In this document: positions 9,800 to 19,518 of the stretch, piece by piece
How the letters are laid out: each line of letters opens with the position of its first letter
Position numbering within the stretch: the first letter of the stretch is position 1
From: Adiantum capillus-veneris
Taxonomy: Eukaryota; Streptophyta; Polypodiopsida; Polypodiales; Pteridaceae
DNA length: 64,000 bases
Assembly: GCA_014529385.2 (NCBI GenBank)
Contig: CM043946.1
Coordinates: forward strand, 15,273,077-15,337,076
Direction of reading: 5' to 3'
Program-made: the position numbers and the translations under genes
The notes under the pieces: generated by a model
What the model saw: only the letters and a program-made list of their open reading frames with translations
The model's database searches: none
What the model was told of the DNA's origin: nothing

Positions 9800-10906
9800 G
9801 TGGCAATCCCTTGAGGTAGTAGCAATCCTTGTCCTCATGTCCAAACTTTTCACAGAAGTGGCAGTAAACCCGAAGTGGCCATTCATGTGGAGGGTGCCCT
9901 GGAGAGCGGCATGAGCTACACCAAACCATAGCCTTAGTCTCTTGTTGAGGCTTGAGCTCTGTTAGCTCACGCTTGATCTGTTCCAATGCCTCATGATGTG
10001 GAGGCTTCTCCTGTCTAAGAGAGAAGGGCCTCTCCTCTTGAAGAGCTCGTTGTAACCTCAGTGCTTCTAACTCCCTGCGTAAAGACAGCAAGGGGTCAAA
10101 GAGATTTTCCGTGAGCGCTGAGGCAGTCTCCATCTAAAGGGGGTCCTTGAATAGCCTCCTTGCTCCTATCTTGGTAGAAGCCGCTATAAACTCCTCGAGA
10201 GATGCTTCAAGTCGAAGACTTTCGCGTAGTTTTTGTTGAGACGTCTTTGGAGGAGCTTTCTCTACCCACTTCTTGACCATAAATTCCCTTGGTTGTTGAG
10301 GAAGCTTGGCAACCAAAGACTTGGTCTTAGTCATGAGTTCCGCAAAAGTCTCCTCTGGCTGGAGCCCCATGTTGGCCAACTCATCTAAAACCTTTTCATG
10401 GAAGTCACCTGGCCTGAATGCTGCACAGATATGTTGTCTTAAAGCTGCCCAAGTTGGAAAGTGATTCTCTGCAAACTGGCTGTACCACTTGTCTGCTAAA
10501 CCATCCAAGGTTGATGGAAACAGCACCAAATAAGCATCTTCTCTATTAAGACCACGACATCTACAGAGAGATACAAACCTCCTTGCATGGTCGTCTGCAT
10601 CTTCTGAGGAGAGCCCCTTGAAAGTAGGAAACTTGACGTTTACCTTGGCCAAAACACTGGTCAACTCCTGGCCTCTTGCTCAGGAGCCTGTTGCTCAATA
10701 GCTTGCTGAAACAAAATAGGAGAGGGCTTAACTGGGGAAGGTGACCTGGACGATGTAGAACCGGATAGAGGAATGGAAGATTCCGTATGTGGAGGTATGG
10801 GTAATGGAGTTGGTGGACTTCTAAGTGGGTGATGCCTTCTGTGGTAGTACTTTAGAGGACTCAGTAGTGCGCTTTGAAGCTCTGATGACCGCCTTGTATG
10901 TGTCAT
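9800..10906 (-). pseudogene. gag of element B, capsid part and first zinc knuckles
   Basis: From about 10906 the minus strand reads a Pro/Ser-rich N-terminus, then after a 1-base frameshift near 10664 a retrotransposon gag domain (VKFPTFKGLSSEDADDHARRF, DGLADKWYSQF, WAALRQHICAAF, RPGDFHEKVLDELANM). A TAG at 10134-10136 interrupts otherwise continuous reading. Then come a basic region and two knuckles: CSSCRSPGHPPHEW, whose last Cys is Trp, and CHFCEKFGHEDKDC, which is complete. Element C is inserted just after YYLKGLP. Together with the second half this gag once had four zinc knuckles in two pairs. Confidence 0.85.
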
Positions 10907-11276
10907 GTAGTAACCACAAACCCAACCAAGCTTTGGGCAAGAGGATCTTTAACTGGCTGACCCCGGTCTAGACTCTACTAGACCAAGGCGAGTGACTAGA
11001 CCACCTGGCTGGACTAGAAACGAGGAAGGACTAGACCAGGGACGAGGAAGGACTAGAGTTAGGTTGGACCAAGGCGAGAGGACCAGAGGAGCAAGGCGAG
11101 AGACTAGGTTAGCTAGACTAAGTTGTCTAGGGTGAAACTGGACCAGACCAGCAGGCTGCACTGTGCAAGGCGAAGTAGGTGAGGCTAGGTAAACCAAATA
11201 GCTCCTCGATCTGTACCTCAACAGAGAGTGAGACTTCAGTTGAGGTCCCACCAAGCGTGCCAAAATTGAGAGCACC
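10907..11276 (-). other. leader and primer region of element B
   Basis: Non-coding leader between the 5' LTR and gag. On the minus strand, right after the LTR end, it reads GGTGCTCTCAATTTTGGCAC then GCTTGGTGGGACC, like the region just inside the 5' LTR of many plant gypsy elements. I could not assign the priming tRNA. The stretch 10965-11200 is unusually rich in CTAG, mostly as CTAGAC/GTCTAG. Confidence 0.65.
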
Positions 11277-11841
11277 TGTATCGTGGATAGTGTGTCATGC
11301 TCTCTACAGTGGGTGCTCCTCAATGCAATGTGCGTGACATCTCACTCAAATAGAACGAAAACACAGGAAACAATAGATAACAGCAAATCAACACAGAGAC
11401 ACAGCAGCAGACCAGAACATATGGACTCGACTATCTCAAAGGAACCAGTACAGACTCTAGCATGGCAGCACATTCAACTCCAACCCAGAACTCACGGGTA
11501 CAATGGAGGTATCGAGGCTCATATGTGTAGGGATGGTGCAAACATGCTGTGTATAGATTCACTCCTCTAGACGACGACGTTGGACAATATATGAAGAAGA
11601 TAATCACGATGACCCAACAGCTACTACTCATATGTCCTACCATAAAGAGCCATAAATGTCAACCATCTAAGTCTATCTCCAAACTAAGTGGTAGTGGTGA
11701 CCTGGCCACGATGTCCTCTAGACCACCATCCGTATCCCTGTCACGTGTCACTGCCCAACCCAAAGAGTCCGTCCAGTGTAAACCAGACCAAACCATTTGT
11801 ACTAACTATGTGTCCTGTGCAAGTGACATTGTAGCCCGCTA
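11277..11841 (-). repeat. 5' LTR of element B
   Basis: 565 bp, homologous to 4268-4844 and 15718-16286. The minus-strand start at 11841 reads TAGCGGGCTACA where the other copies read TGTAGC, so the outermost two bases appear lost or changed. The target duplication GGTTT follows at 11842-11846. Confidence 0.85.
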
Positions 11842-11846
11842 GGTTT

Positions 11847-12240
11847 GGAAGCAATAGCACCCTTTGAATTCAACTCAGGATCTCCACGAGTAGGCAGTCT
11901 GCGTGCCAATGGGGGTGTGCAGTCTACCTCTGTCTCTCGTCTCACCCTATTGGAAGAAAGCCACCGTTTCGCTTCTCAGGCTCTTGAAGTAGAGCAGCTT
12001 CGTTGCAAGGCGTGGCAGGATCGCCATCTCTAAAAGCCAAAAATTACGCAAGGATCACTCGTGCTATTGTATCAAGCTAGGTATCCAAAAAAAGCAAAGA
12101 AGTTGGTCCGAGCTTGGCAAGGACCATTCATAGTACAGGAAATTCTACCACAAGGGGCAGTACAGTTAATGACTCTGGAAGGTGCTTCTCTGCCACTGGT
12201 AAATGGCTCCATAATTAAATGCTACCACCCTTCACCATAA
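11847..12240 (+). pseudogene. integrase C-terminal part of element A
   Basis: Continuation of the integrase cut at 4262. It reads LEAIAPFEFNSGSPRV, LTLLEESHRFASQALEVEQL, then after a stop at 12031-12033 QGSLVLLYQARYPKKAKKL, VRAWQGPFIVQEI and GASLPLVNGSIIKCYHP. This is the GPY/F-type C-terminal domain common in gypsy integrases (WQGPFIV here). The frame is maintained across the 7.57 kb insertion once one target duplication is removed, which proves the nesting order. Confidence 0.85.
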
Positions 12241-13452
12241 TCCATGGGTTAAAGTTCCTTCCACTAGTACTTTCCATCCTGCCAGCTCACTTCTATCATT
12301 TGCCGTATCCCAGTCTTTCTTTACCGTCATCTCTACCCCACGTTTCAACAGTTCTTCTGGTCTATGTCTGTCTTCTGTCCTTCAGTTTTTCAGTGGATTC
12401 CTGCTCCGTGTCCAATCAAATCAATGAAGCACATTCTTTTATAGTTACATTTTGCTTGGGGGTTAATTGCATCGTCTATTTATTAGTTACTGAGGTCTCA
12501 ATCTGTCCATATTTAATTGGGTGTTTCTCCCTTCTCATCGAGCCTTCTCGACGCTTTCTCATCTTAGCATTGCTTCTTTCCCTCCTGGTGTCCCTTTTTT
12601 TCAGAATATGCTAGTTGTTGTATCACTCGGTCTTTTCCCGTTCATCTTAAATGTGGAATTCAAGATCTGTTGTGTAGCCATGGTCAACATCGCAATCTAA
12701 CCTTCTTTTCCCCTAGCTATGCTGTGTAGCACGCAACCTTTCCTTTCCTTTTCTAGAAATAGGCAGAATTCTTGGAGAGTTGGTGTACATATTCACAGCT
12801 ACTGGAAATTAAAAAACATTCTACTTAACGTTTAGAGGGAAACAATTTATCAGATGTAACAATTTCTACCTCCGTCGCCCCTACCCTTCTCACTAGTCCC
12901 TCTACCCACAATCCCCTGGCCCCTATCTCCCCTTCTCCCGCCCCTACCCTCATCCCCCTCGCTCCTACCTTCTCACTACTCCCTCTACCCAATCCCCTCG
13001 CCCCTATCTCCCCTTCTCTTGCCCCTACCCTCATCCTACCCTCATCTCTCGCCCCTCCCTAATCTACCCTCGCCCTACCTTGTCCCCCTCTCCCCTCACC
13101 ACCCACCCTCATCCCTTGTGATCTCGCCCCTCACCTATTCCCACACCCTCGCCCCTAACCTAACCTCACTATTTGTCCCTACCCTATCACCTAATCTCCT
13201 CGCCCCTACCCTATAACCTCGAACCTATCCACACTCCTCACCCCTACTCTATGCCCTAATTAGTCCCTACCCTATTCCCTCGCCAAAAAATACAATATCC
13301 GACCCTCTCCCTCAAGCCCTACCCGCTCGTCTTCTTCAATGATTAGCAGATACAGTTTTTCGTCCATCATCCCTATACACCAAGCGCCCCTTGTTAAATG
13401 TTTATTTAGTTGCCCTAGCGCTTTCCCTCTCTCTTCGCTAGAATTGATTGAT
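12241..13452. other. non-coding part of element A with C-rich tract
   Basis: The first 600 bp are pyrimidine-biased and show no recognisable coding. From about 12866 to 13330 a C-rich tract of CCCTCGCCCCTACC-like units matches, in sense, the tract of element B. It sits just upstream of the accessory ORF and could hold its promoter; that is inference from position only. Confidence 0.6.
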
Positions 13453-15590
13453 ATGGCAGGTACCAAGAAGCAAGTGCAAAAGGCAGCTTTGCGCAAAAAG
13501 CCAGTTGTGGCTGTAGAATCAAGGAGTGATGACTCATATAACAGTAGCAAAGGCCTCGAAGAATTCACCTCAAGTGACCCCACTGATGAAAGCTACGCCG
13601 CCTTAGCAGCAGACTCAACGTCGGATTCTGAAGTTAGCTATGATTCGGATGCTTCGAATGATCACGCGGAACAACAAAATGGGAGTCAAAGCAAAGGCAA
13701 AAGTCAAGTCATCACTCATGAGATAAGGAGGCCTTCAACATCTAAAAGCCGCTCAATCTTCTACTTGGATTTTTTTCTACAGCCGCCTTCACCATCTCTG
13801 CGCGAGGTCCTTTCCAATGCTAAGATACAAAGTCTAGGTCTCACAAATACAGAGTCTAGGTCTCACAGCACTGGCTGCAAGCGATCTACCAACCACAGTT
13901 CCTGTTGAGTTGATCCACGAACTTTTGAAAATTTTTCCCAAGGTAAGGAGCCACAAACTCACTCCTACACGGCTTGGCCATGCCATGGGTATGACCACCT
14001 TTCCAGCGGTGAAACCAGCCACACACACTTTTTCTCAACTATCCAAGGATGAAACCATTCAAGCATGTCAGGAGCTGCTCAGCACGGATCACCCCGACTA
14101 CGAAAGAAACAAACAGCTCCTGCCATCTTTAGGTACTATTTTCTAGCCAGAGAAGCAAAAGCAGATAAGGGGAAGTGTGACCTACCCGCTACATTCTCCC
14201 ACTTGGACGGCCTCTACTGTCTGATAAACACCTTACCCTGTGGATTCCACCAGATTCTCTTTACATCCTTACAATCTCGGGCCAAACAATTTCAGGCCCA
14301 AGTGCAGTCTATGCAGTTGAGCTTCAAATGTTTTGCAACACCTCTTTTGGCGTGGGTAATAAATATTCATGTAAACCATGCCCAAGTGGATGAGGATACT
14401 CAACCAGTGCTGCAAATCGGGAAAAGAAAATCTCTAACTAGCGAGACTGAGCAAGCAGTAAAGAAGAAAAAGAAGATCAAAGCCAAGGTGGTTAAAAGAC
14501 TCAATAGAATCTCTACGGTCAGAGAGCCAACAGACTGGGGTGACACATCTTTCAGGACCCTCCCCCTCTACATCCATTCCTTGCTCTACTGTGCCAGTGT
14601 CTACTTCCACTCCTCTTGACAAGTCTGCCGCTTCTCCCTCACATCATCCCCTTCCTTCTTCTCTCGTTTTCACCCCTCCCCTAGTAAATATATCTCCCAC
14701 CCCATCAGCACCAACCCTCCCAGATGTACCCACTACACCAGTTGTAACCACTTCACCCATACCTAATCACAGCCCACCAACAATGTCACATGCACCTCAT
14801 GCACCTGTTGCGTCTTCAACGGTAGCGCATTCTACTTCTCTGTTTGAGCTTTTTGAGATGATATTACAGGACTCCACGGATGCTATCGCCACCATACACT
14901 TAGGAACAGAGCAGTTAGCAGCTACACACCAGCGTCACTCCGCTACTTACGTCGCTATGGAGGGATTTCTACAAGTCGCTAAGAGCGCCATCGCTGATCG
15001 GGATGCTACTATTTTCGCACTACAACAAGCCTTGAAGTTAAAGTCCCAAATGATTAATGACCTTAAAGCTCAGATACAAGGATTTAGAGAAATGCTTCTA
15101 CATGAAAATAGGACTACCCAGCCTATGATGATGGGCGTGGGGTATGGATGGACTGGATCAGGTACACCAATACAGAATGCAACAACATGTCCTTCTCAAC
15201 AATTTATGGGACTCTACATACGGCCTCCAATTCACTACTACAATCAACAGTATCCTCGGGGGTTTCAATCGTCGCCATTGCCTCAAATGCATAATGTTCC
15301 TTGCTGCAACGATGTTGCTGGTGCACATCGATATGGTTGTGTTACTCGACGTCCTCAGTACACTATAGGGCACGTGCTACCCTCTGCCCTGCACAGCAGG
15401 TGGCTGCTCCCTTCCCAAGCCGCCCAGTTATGGACACCAGAGCCCAGCAGCAAGTGGCTGCCCCCTTCTCAAGCGGCCCAGTTATGGAAAAAAGAGCCCA
15501 TATACAGCAAGGTTCCACCATTGATTTGATGGCTCCACCTCCAGAGACTGATGCTTCAGGTGGTGTGGCGACTAATCTTTCTCTAGGGTG
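13453..15590 (+). pseudogene. accessory ORF of element A, unknown function
   Basis: From ATG at 13453 (MAGTKKQVQKAALRKKPV) to about 15590, in three frames joined by two shifts (near 13880 and 14150) and a third change near 14540. The N-terminus is basic, then Ser/Asp-rich. The middle (PVELIHELLKIFPKVRSHKL, QACQELLSTDHPDYERNKQ, HLDGLYCLINTLPCGF) looks like a folded helical domain. A Lys-rich patch (KKKKKIKAKVVKRL) could be a nuclear localisation signal. A Pro/Ser/Thr-rich linker, a short coiled coil (QQALKLKSQMINDLKAQIQ) and a duplicated PSQAAQLW motif close it. Position between integrase and 3' LTR matches extra ORFs of plant gypsy elements. I recognise no family. Confidence 0.6.
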
Positions 15591-15717
15591 ACTGCATGAC
15601 AATTTTTCCCCCATGGCAGTGCACTGCAGTAGTGGTTTATTTTGCAGTCTTACGACCTTTTAGCAGTTTCAGTTGTTTCTCTCACCGAGATGGTGAGTGG
15701 TTTTGTGGCGGGCAACA

Positions 15718-16286
15718 TGTAGCACGGCTACAGTGTCACTGGCACACACAAGCAATTAGTTACAGTTTGTCAGGTTTCACACTGGACATGACTCTCTCGT
15801 CGGGTCGGTGACACGTGGCAAGGATACGAGTGGTGATGCGGTCGACACCGTGGCCAGTGCACCACCACCACAGTTCAGAGATAGGCTTACCTGGATTAGA
15901 TATTGGTGAGCCGTTGGTGGCTCTTTATGATTGTATATATCTGTAGTTGTTTAGGTTTTATGGATGATCTACTTTTGTGTGGTCAGCCATCGAGAGTCTC
16001 ATTAGAGTTGTCGACAGCACGTCCACACCATCCCTGCACAGTTGAGCCTCGACAACCCCACTGTACCTATGAAATCGGGACTGGAGCTGAGTGTGCTGCC
16101 ATGCCAGAGTCTGTATCGGTTGCTTTGAGTTTGTCGATGTTCGTGCTGTTCATGATCTGCTGAGTCATACAGTTGTTGCTCTGTAGTTCTTTTACTTCTA
16201 TGTTTTCATTCTGTGGAGTGAGATATCACGCACATTGCACTGAGGAGCACCCACTACAGAGGACACGACACATTATCTCCGCTACA
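15718..16286 (+). repeat. 3' LTR of element A
   Basis: 569 bp from TGTAGCACGG to CTCCGCTACA, with TG...CA ends and a 6 bp terminal inverted repeat TGTAGC/GCTACA. It is the reverse orientation of the B LTR sequences as read on the plus strand. GTGGCGGGCAACA precedes it where the polypurine tract is expected. The matching 5' LTR lies outside the window. Confidence 0.85.
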
Positions 16287-17490
16287 GTATTGGATGCTTG
16301 ATATTAAGGGTGCTGAGAGGCTAATAAGTTCGGGGTAGGGACGTGAAGCTTCTTTAAGGAAAAAAATTTAAAAGAGGTTCTTTGGGTTCTTGGTTTTGCT
16401 TGGGTTCTTTGGGTTCGTGGTTGTACTTGGGTTCTTGGTGATTCTTCCTTAGAGTTCGCGAATTCGAAGCACACACAGAGCATTGATATCAATTTCGGGT
16501 GCAACAGAAGTGTTTAAGGATTTAGCTCGGATCTAGTAATCTGCACACAAACACGAGGTTACTTTACTTCACTTTAGAGGACTAAACTGAACTGAATGAA
16601 AGAGAGAGACACAAGAGAGAGAGAGAGACGATACCGACGTCAAGTCCCAAACCCTCAAGGGCCCCCTTGCTCGGTTGCCAGAGCAAGTGCTTTCTATATT
16701 CTTACAGAATGCTGATACAATGATGCTAAATGCTGCTACTAATGGGTACTGATGCTTGGTACTACTGAGATATTGAGGGATACTGTGGGTACTGGGGTAC
16801 TGCAAGTACTAAGGGTACTGAAGTACTGATGGGTTCTATATCGACGACGTTGACGACGACAACGAGGTACTAAGGGGTTCTATGTCGACGACAATGACGA
16901 TGACGAGGTACTGAGAGGTTCTATGTCGACGACGATGACGACAACGAGGTACTACTGGGTTCTATGTAAATGACGATGATGACGACAACTAGGTACTAAA
17001 GGGTTCTATGTTGATGACGAAGAAGATGTCAAAGCTATTGGGCTGAAATCTAAAAATGCTCTTGATGCTTGTGGTTGAAACCTGAAATCGTTGGAAATGC
17101 TGATGGGGATTTGCTAATGCAGCCAGGTTACGAGCTGATCGGTTTTCGTCGCGGATGACGATGGTTTAAATTTTAAAACTGAAAAACGCTAGGTGTTCTA
17201 AGGGTTGAAAACTAAAAACGCTGGTATAGACACTGCGAGCACTACGACCACGGCGAGGTTATGGCTGTCCACGGCGGATCTACTACAAAGTGCCGAGGAC
17301 AAAGCAAAACGTTGCTGCTGGCTGAAAACGTTGATGGCTGATCTTGAAAAACGATAGAGATGATGACATCCCAGGTGCTTGGTACTGCTTGGTTCTTGAC
17401 AAGCACCTTCACTGCTCCTCTGGCTTCTACTGGTGCACCAAGAGCTGGTTAAATAGGTACAAATGCCTGGGTTGGGAAAGCCATCTCAAC
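16287..17490. other. LTR-like non-coding DNA
   Basis: No coding sequence seen. Near 16370-16445 short GGGTTCTTGG repeats occur. On the minus strand, 16590-16690 resembles the copia-type LTR text at 42820-42870 and 51780-51830 (GGGCCC..GAGGGTTTGGGAC followed by CT-rich sequence). The stretch 17040-17340 has repeated GCTGAAAACG and CGCTAGG phrases also found at 51950-52380. It is probably a decayed LTR on the minus strand. Confidence 0.45.
16816..17035. repeat. 41-44 bp minisatellite, five copies
   Basis: Five tandem units begin GGTACT, continue GGGTTCTATGTCGACGACGA-like and end in GAC/GAT trinucleotides. Unit length varies by multiples of three in the GAC-rich part, which suggests slippage of the trinucleotide inside a longer unit. 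Confidence 0.85.
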
Positions 17491-17962
17491 AAGACCTTAG
17501 GTTTAGCTTCATTAGAGACCTCCAAAAGTTAGTGTTAAAAAGTACTTTGACCATAGGCAAGCTAGGGCTGAACTTGAGGTGAGAACCGTACCCAAGCATC
17601 AGGTGCTTGTCGGCTTGCTAACTAAAGTGCTTAAAATGTTTGTGGGAACCTTGCCCAAAGCTTGAGGTGATTTTTATGCTTAAAATGACTAAGGTTCTTA
17701 AAGTGTTCAATTCAAAGATAAACTATCAAGAGGCATCAGCGGTTTCCATGCTTTATTGACTAAGTGCTTGAAGTATTCAATTCAAACCAAATGACTTAAG
17801 AAGCATAAAAGACACATGTTCAAATGATCCTCTACATGTGGCCCTCATGATGTGCTTGAATCCTATTAGATAGGTTTTAAAGGGGTCCAATGAAAATTTA
17901 ATGCATAAAAATAAATAATTAAGTTCTTTCTCTCAAAACGGAAAAAGAGGACACGTCCAAAT

Positions 17963-18672
17963 CATAGTTACCCGGAACGCGGAACGCGGAACGCGGAACG
18001 CGGAACGCGGAACGGCCACGGGTCTCCCTGCGGAACGGGGGAACGGCAAGGGGTCTGGAACGGGAACGGCGCGGAACGGGAGGCATTAAAAAACACCCAA
18101 ATAATGCAATTTTTAGCGTTATGTGTTTGAATTTTGAATACAAGTAGTATTAGAATCCTTTGACTCTAATACTCACAAAAAACATACCATTCCACCTTAT
18201 TATGGCTTGATTGCATCGTGTGGTGATGCGCGGTCATAGTATGTTCACAATAGACACAATGCATGCTTGAGATAGAGAGCTTGAGAGGCTTCACTTCTTG
18301 AGACCAAGGGAGAGAGAGCTTGAAGCCTTGAAAATTGAGGGCAAGCCCAAGAGAGAGAGAGCTTGAGAGCTTAAGGCCCAAGCGCGAGGGTAGAGGACGA
18401 GAGAGAGCCTTGAGGCTTGTTGCATTTGGGAAGGAAAGGGGTGAGGGGGGAGCAATTCATAAGGAAAAACACACACCCAAAATCTGCCCCTTTATGCTTT
18501 CTTACCATTGTTGCCGTTCCGGGCCGTTTCGAGACGTTCCGGCCCCGTTCCCCCCTGCCGTTCCGGTATTTCCTGGTCTATCGGAACCCCTAGCCGTTCC
18601 GGGCACCTGTACCCGGCCGAAACGCCGTTCCAGCGTTCCATGCCTTGGTAGGAGCGTTCCCCGGTAACTCTG
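17963..18672. mobile_element. hAT-like MITE, GGAACG family
   Basis: 710 bp with ends CATAGTTACCCGGAACGC and, on the other strand, CAGAGTTACCGGGGAACGC. The matching LTR of element D keeps the empty site (GTCCAAAT followed by GAAATAATT). The left flank is GTCCAAAT and the right flank GAAAT, consistent with an 8 bp duplication whose right copy lost three bases. Subterminal zones are packed with CGGAACG repeats. The interior is rich in GAGAGCTTGAG phrases and non-coding. It shares its ends with 47032-47486 and with the hAT element at 61877. Confidence 0.82.
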
Positions 18673-18695
18673 GAAATGAAATTATTAAATAATAC

Positions 18696-18697
<2 letters not shown>

Positions 18698-18746
<49 letters not shown>
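18698..18746. repeat. (GA)n microsatellite in D 5' LTR
   Basis: About 49 bp of pure GA. A GA run occupies the same place in the 3' LTR (34404-34448), so it was part of the element rather than a later growth at the site. Confidence 0.95.
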
Positions 18747-18749
<3 letters not shown>

Positions 18750-19518
18750 AGAGGTGGACCAAGCATGAGAGGGGGGGTATACTCTCCCACACACACACAC
18801 ACACACACATTCTCTCATTGTGTGGAGTGCAAAGTGCAAGAGCTCCATCTCCTTCTCCAAGCTTGTTGAGAAGTGGAGTGCCTACACCAACACTCATGGC
18901 TATGGAATGCAAATCCAACCAAAAGCCATGCTTCAATGCTTATGCTTGCCATCTTCTTCAACTTCATTACTATGCTATTATGCTATGCTAAGCAAGAAGA
19001 GTGATGCTAAGTGAGGAACTATTTCTGTCTCCTGCGCATGATTCTTCTTCCTCTTCCCTATCCTCATTCCCCGCTAGCTCTCTCCACCTTCGAAGGTGTT
19101 TGAGGCCTCGAGATTGATACTTGGGATAGTTGATGCTTTTTGCAAAGTTTATGGTATGCTTGTGATGCATGAAGCTTTCAATCTTCATGGCATCACCTAG
19201 GTCACAAGGAACACAAAGATTGTATTGTATCAAGTCTCTCTTGATGGGACAATCTATAATACAAACGCCTTTTGGAGGAGGGACCAGCTCCAAGTAAATC
19301 CGATCCTCAACTATTGTCATGTTCTCTAATACTCTCTCTCTCTCTCTTGCAAAAGTATTGTTCATGCCAAGTTAATTAAGTATTATGTTTATGTTGCTAC
19401 CATCGATTAAGTTCACCCTCTATGTTCTCAAAGTAATATCACAAAAATGCTCACTCGACTTCTCTTAATTCCGCTATTCTCAAAGTACACACTAAGTAAA
19501 CACATAAGTTTAATTAGC

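Larger units (their letters stand above)
4268..11841 (-). mobile_element. Ty3/gypsy retrotransposon B nested in A
   Basis: A 7.57 kb minus-strand element bounded by two LTRs (11277-11841 is 5', 4268-4844 is 3') and by the 5 bp duplication GGTTT. Order on the minus strand: 5' LTR, primer region and leader, gag, protease, C-rich tract, an opposite-strand coiled-coil ORF, 3' LTR. It has no reverse transcriptase, RNase H or integrase: the sequence passes from the protease linker (about 6040) to the C-rich tract (about 6025). It could therefore only have moved with another copy's enzymes, or lost pol later. Element C is inserted in its gag. Confidence 0.9.
1..16286 (+). mobile_element. Ty3/gypsy retrotransposon A, 5' part outside window
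   Basis: This plus-strand element runs gag zinc knuckles, protease, reverse transcriptase, RNase H, integrase, accessory ORF and 3' LTR. The domain order protease-RT-RNase H-integrase is that of Ty3/gypsy (Metaviridae). It is broken by a MITE at 1496-1972 and by element B at 4268-11841, and every domain carries stops or frameshifts. A and B share LTR ends (TGTAGC...GCTACA), gag motifs such as VLTRAQRAALGLSLP and protease sequence, so they are one family. The wording of the RT (DVFAWSYKDL) suggests the non-chromovirus Tat/Athila side of plant gypsy elements, which is inference. Confidence 0.88.
17491..19486 (+). repeat. 5' LTR of element D, with MITE inside
   Basis: Matches 33906-35532 from AAGACCTTAGG to CCGCTATTCTCAAAGT. 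Shared landmarks are TTAGTGTTAAAAAGT, CAAATGACTTAAGAAGCATA, a GA microsatellite and the block CGAAGGTGTTTGAGGCCT. The hAT-like MITE at 17963-18672 is missing from the other LTR, which shows the empty site. The part after the microsatellite (18747-18960) has no counterpart in the other copy. Confidence 0.75.

Noticed and set aside
13453-15590. Envelope gene of an endogenous retrovirus-like element
   Set aside because: No signal peptide, no convincing membrane segment and no cleavage motif in the readable frames.
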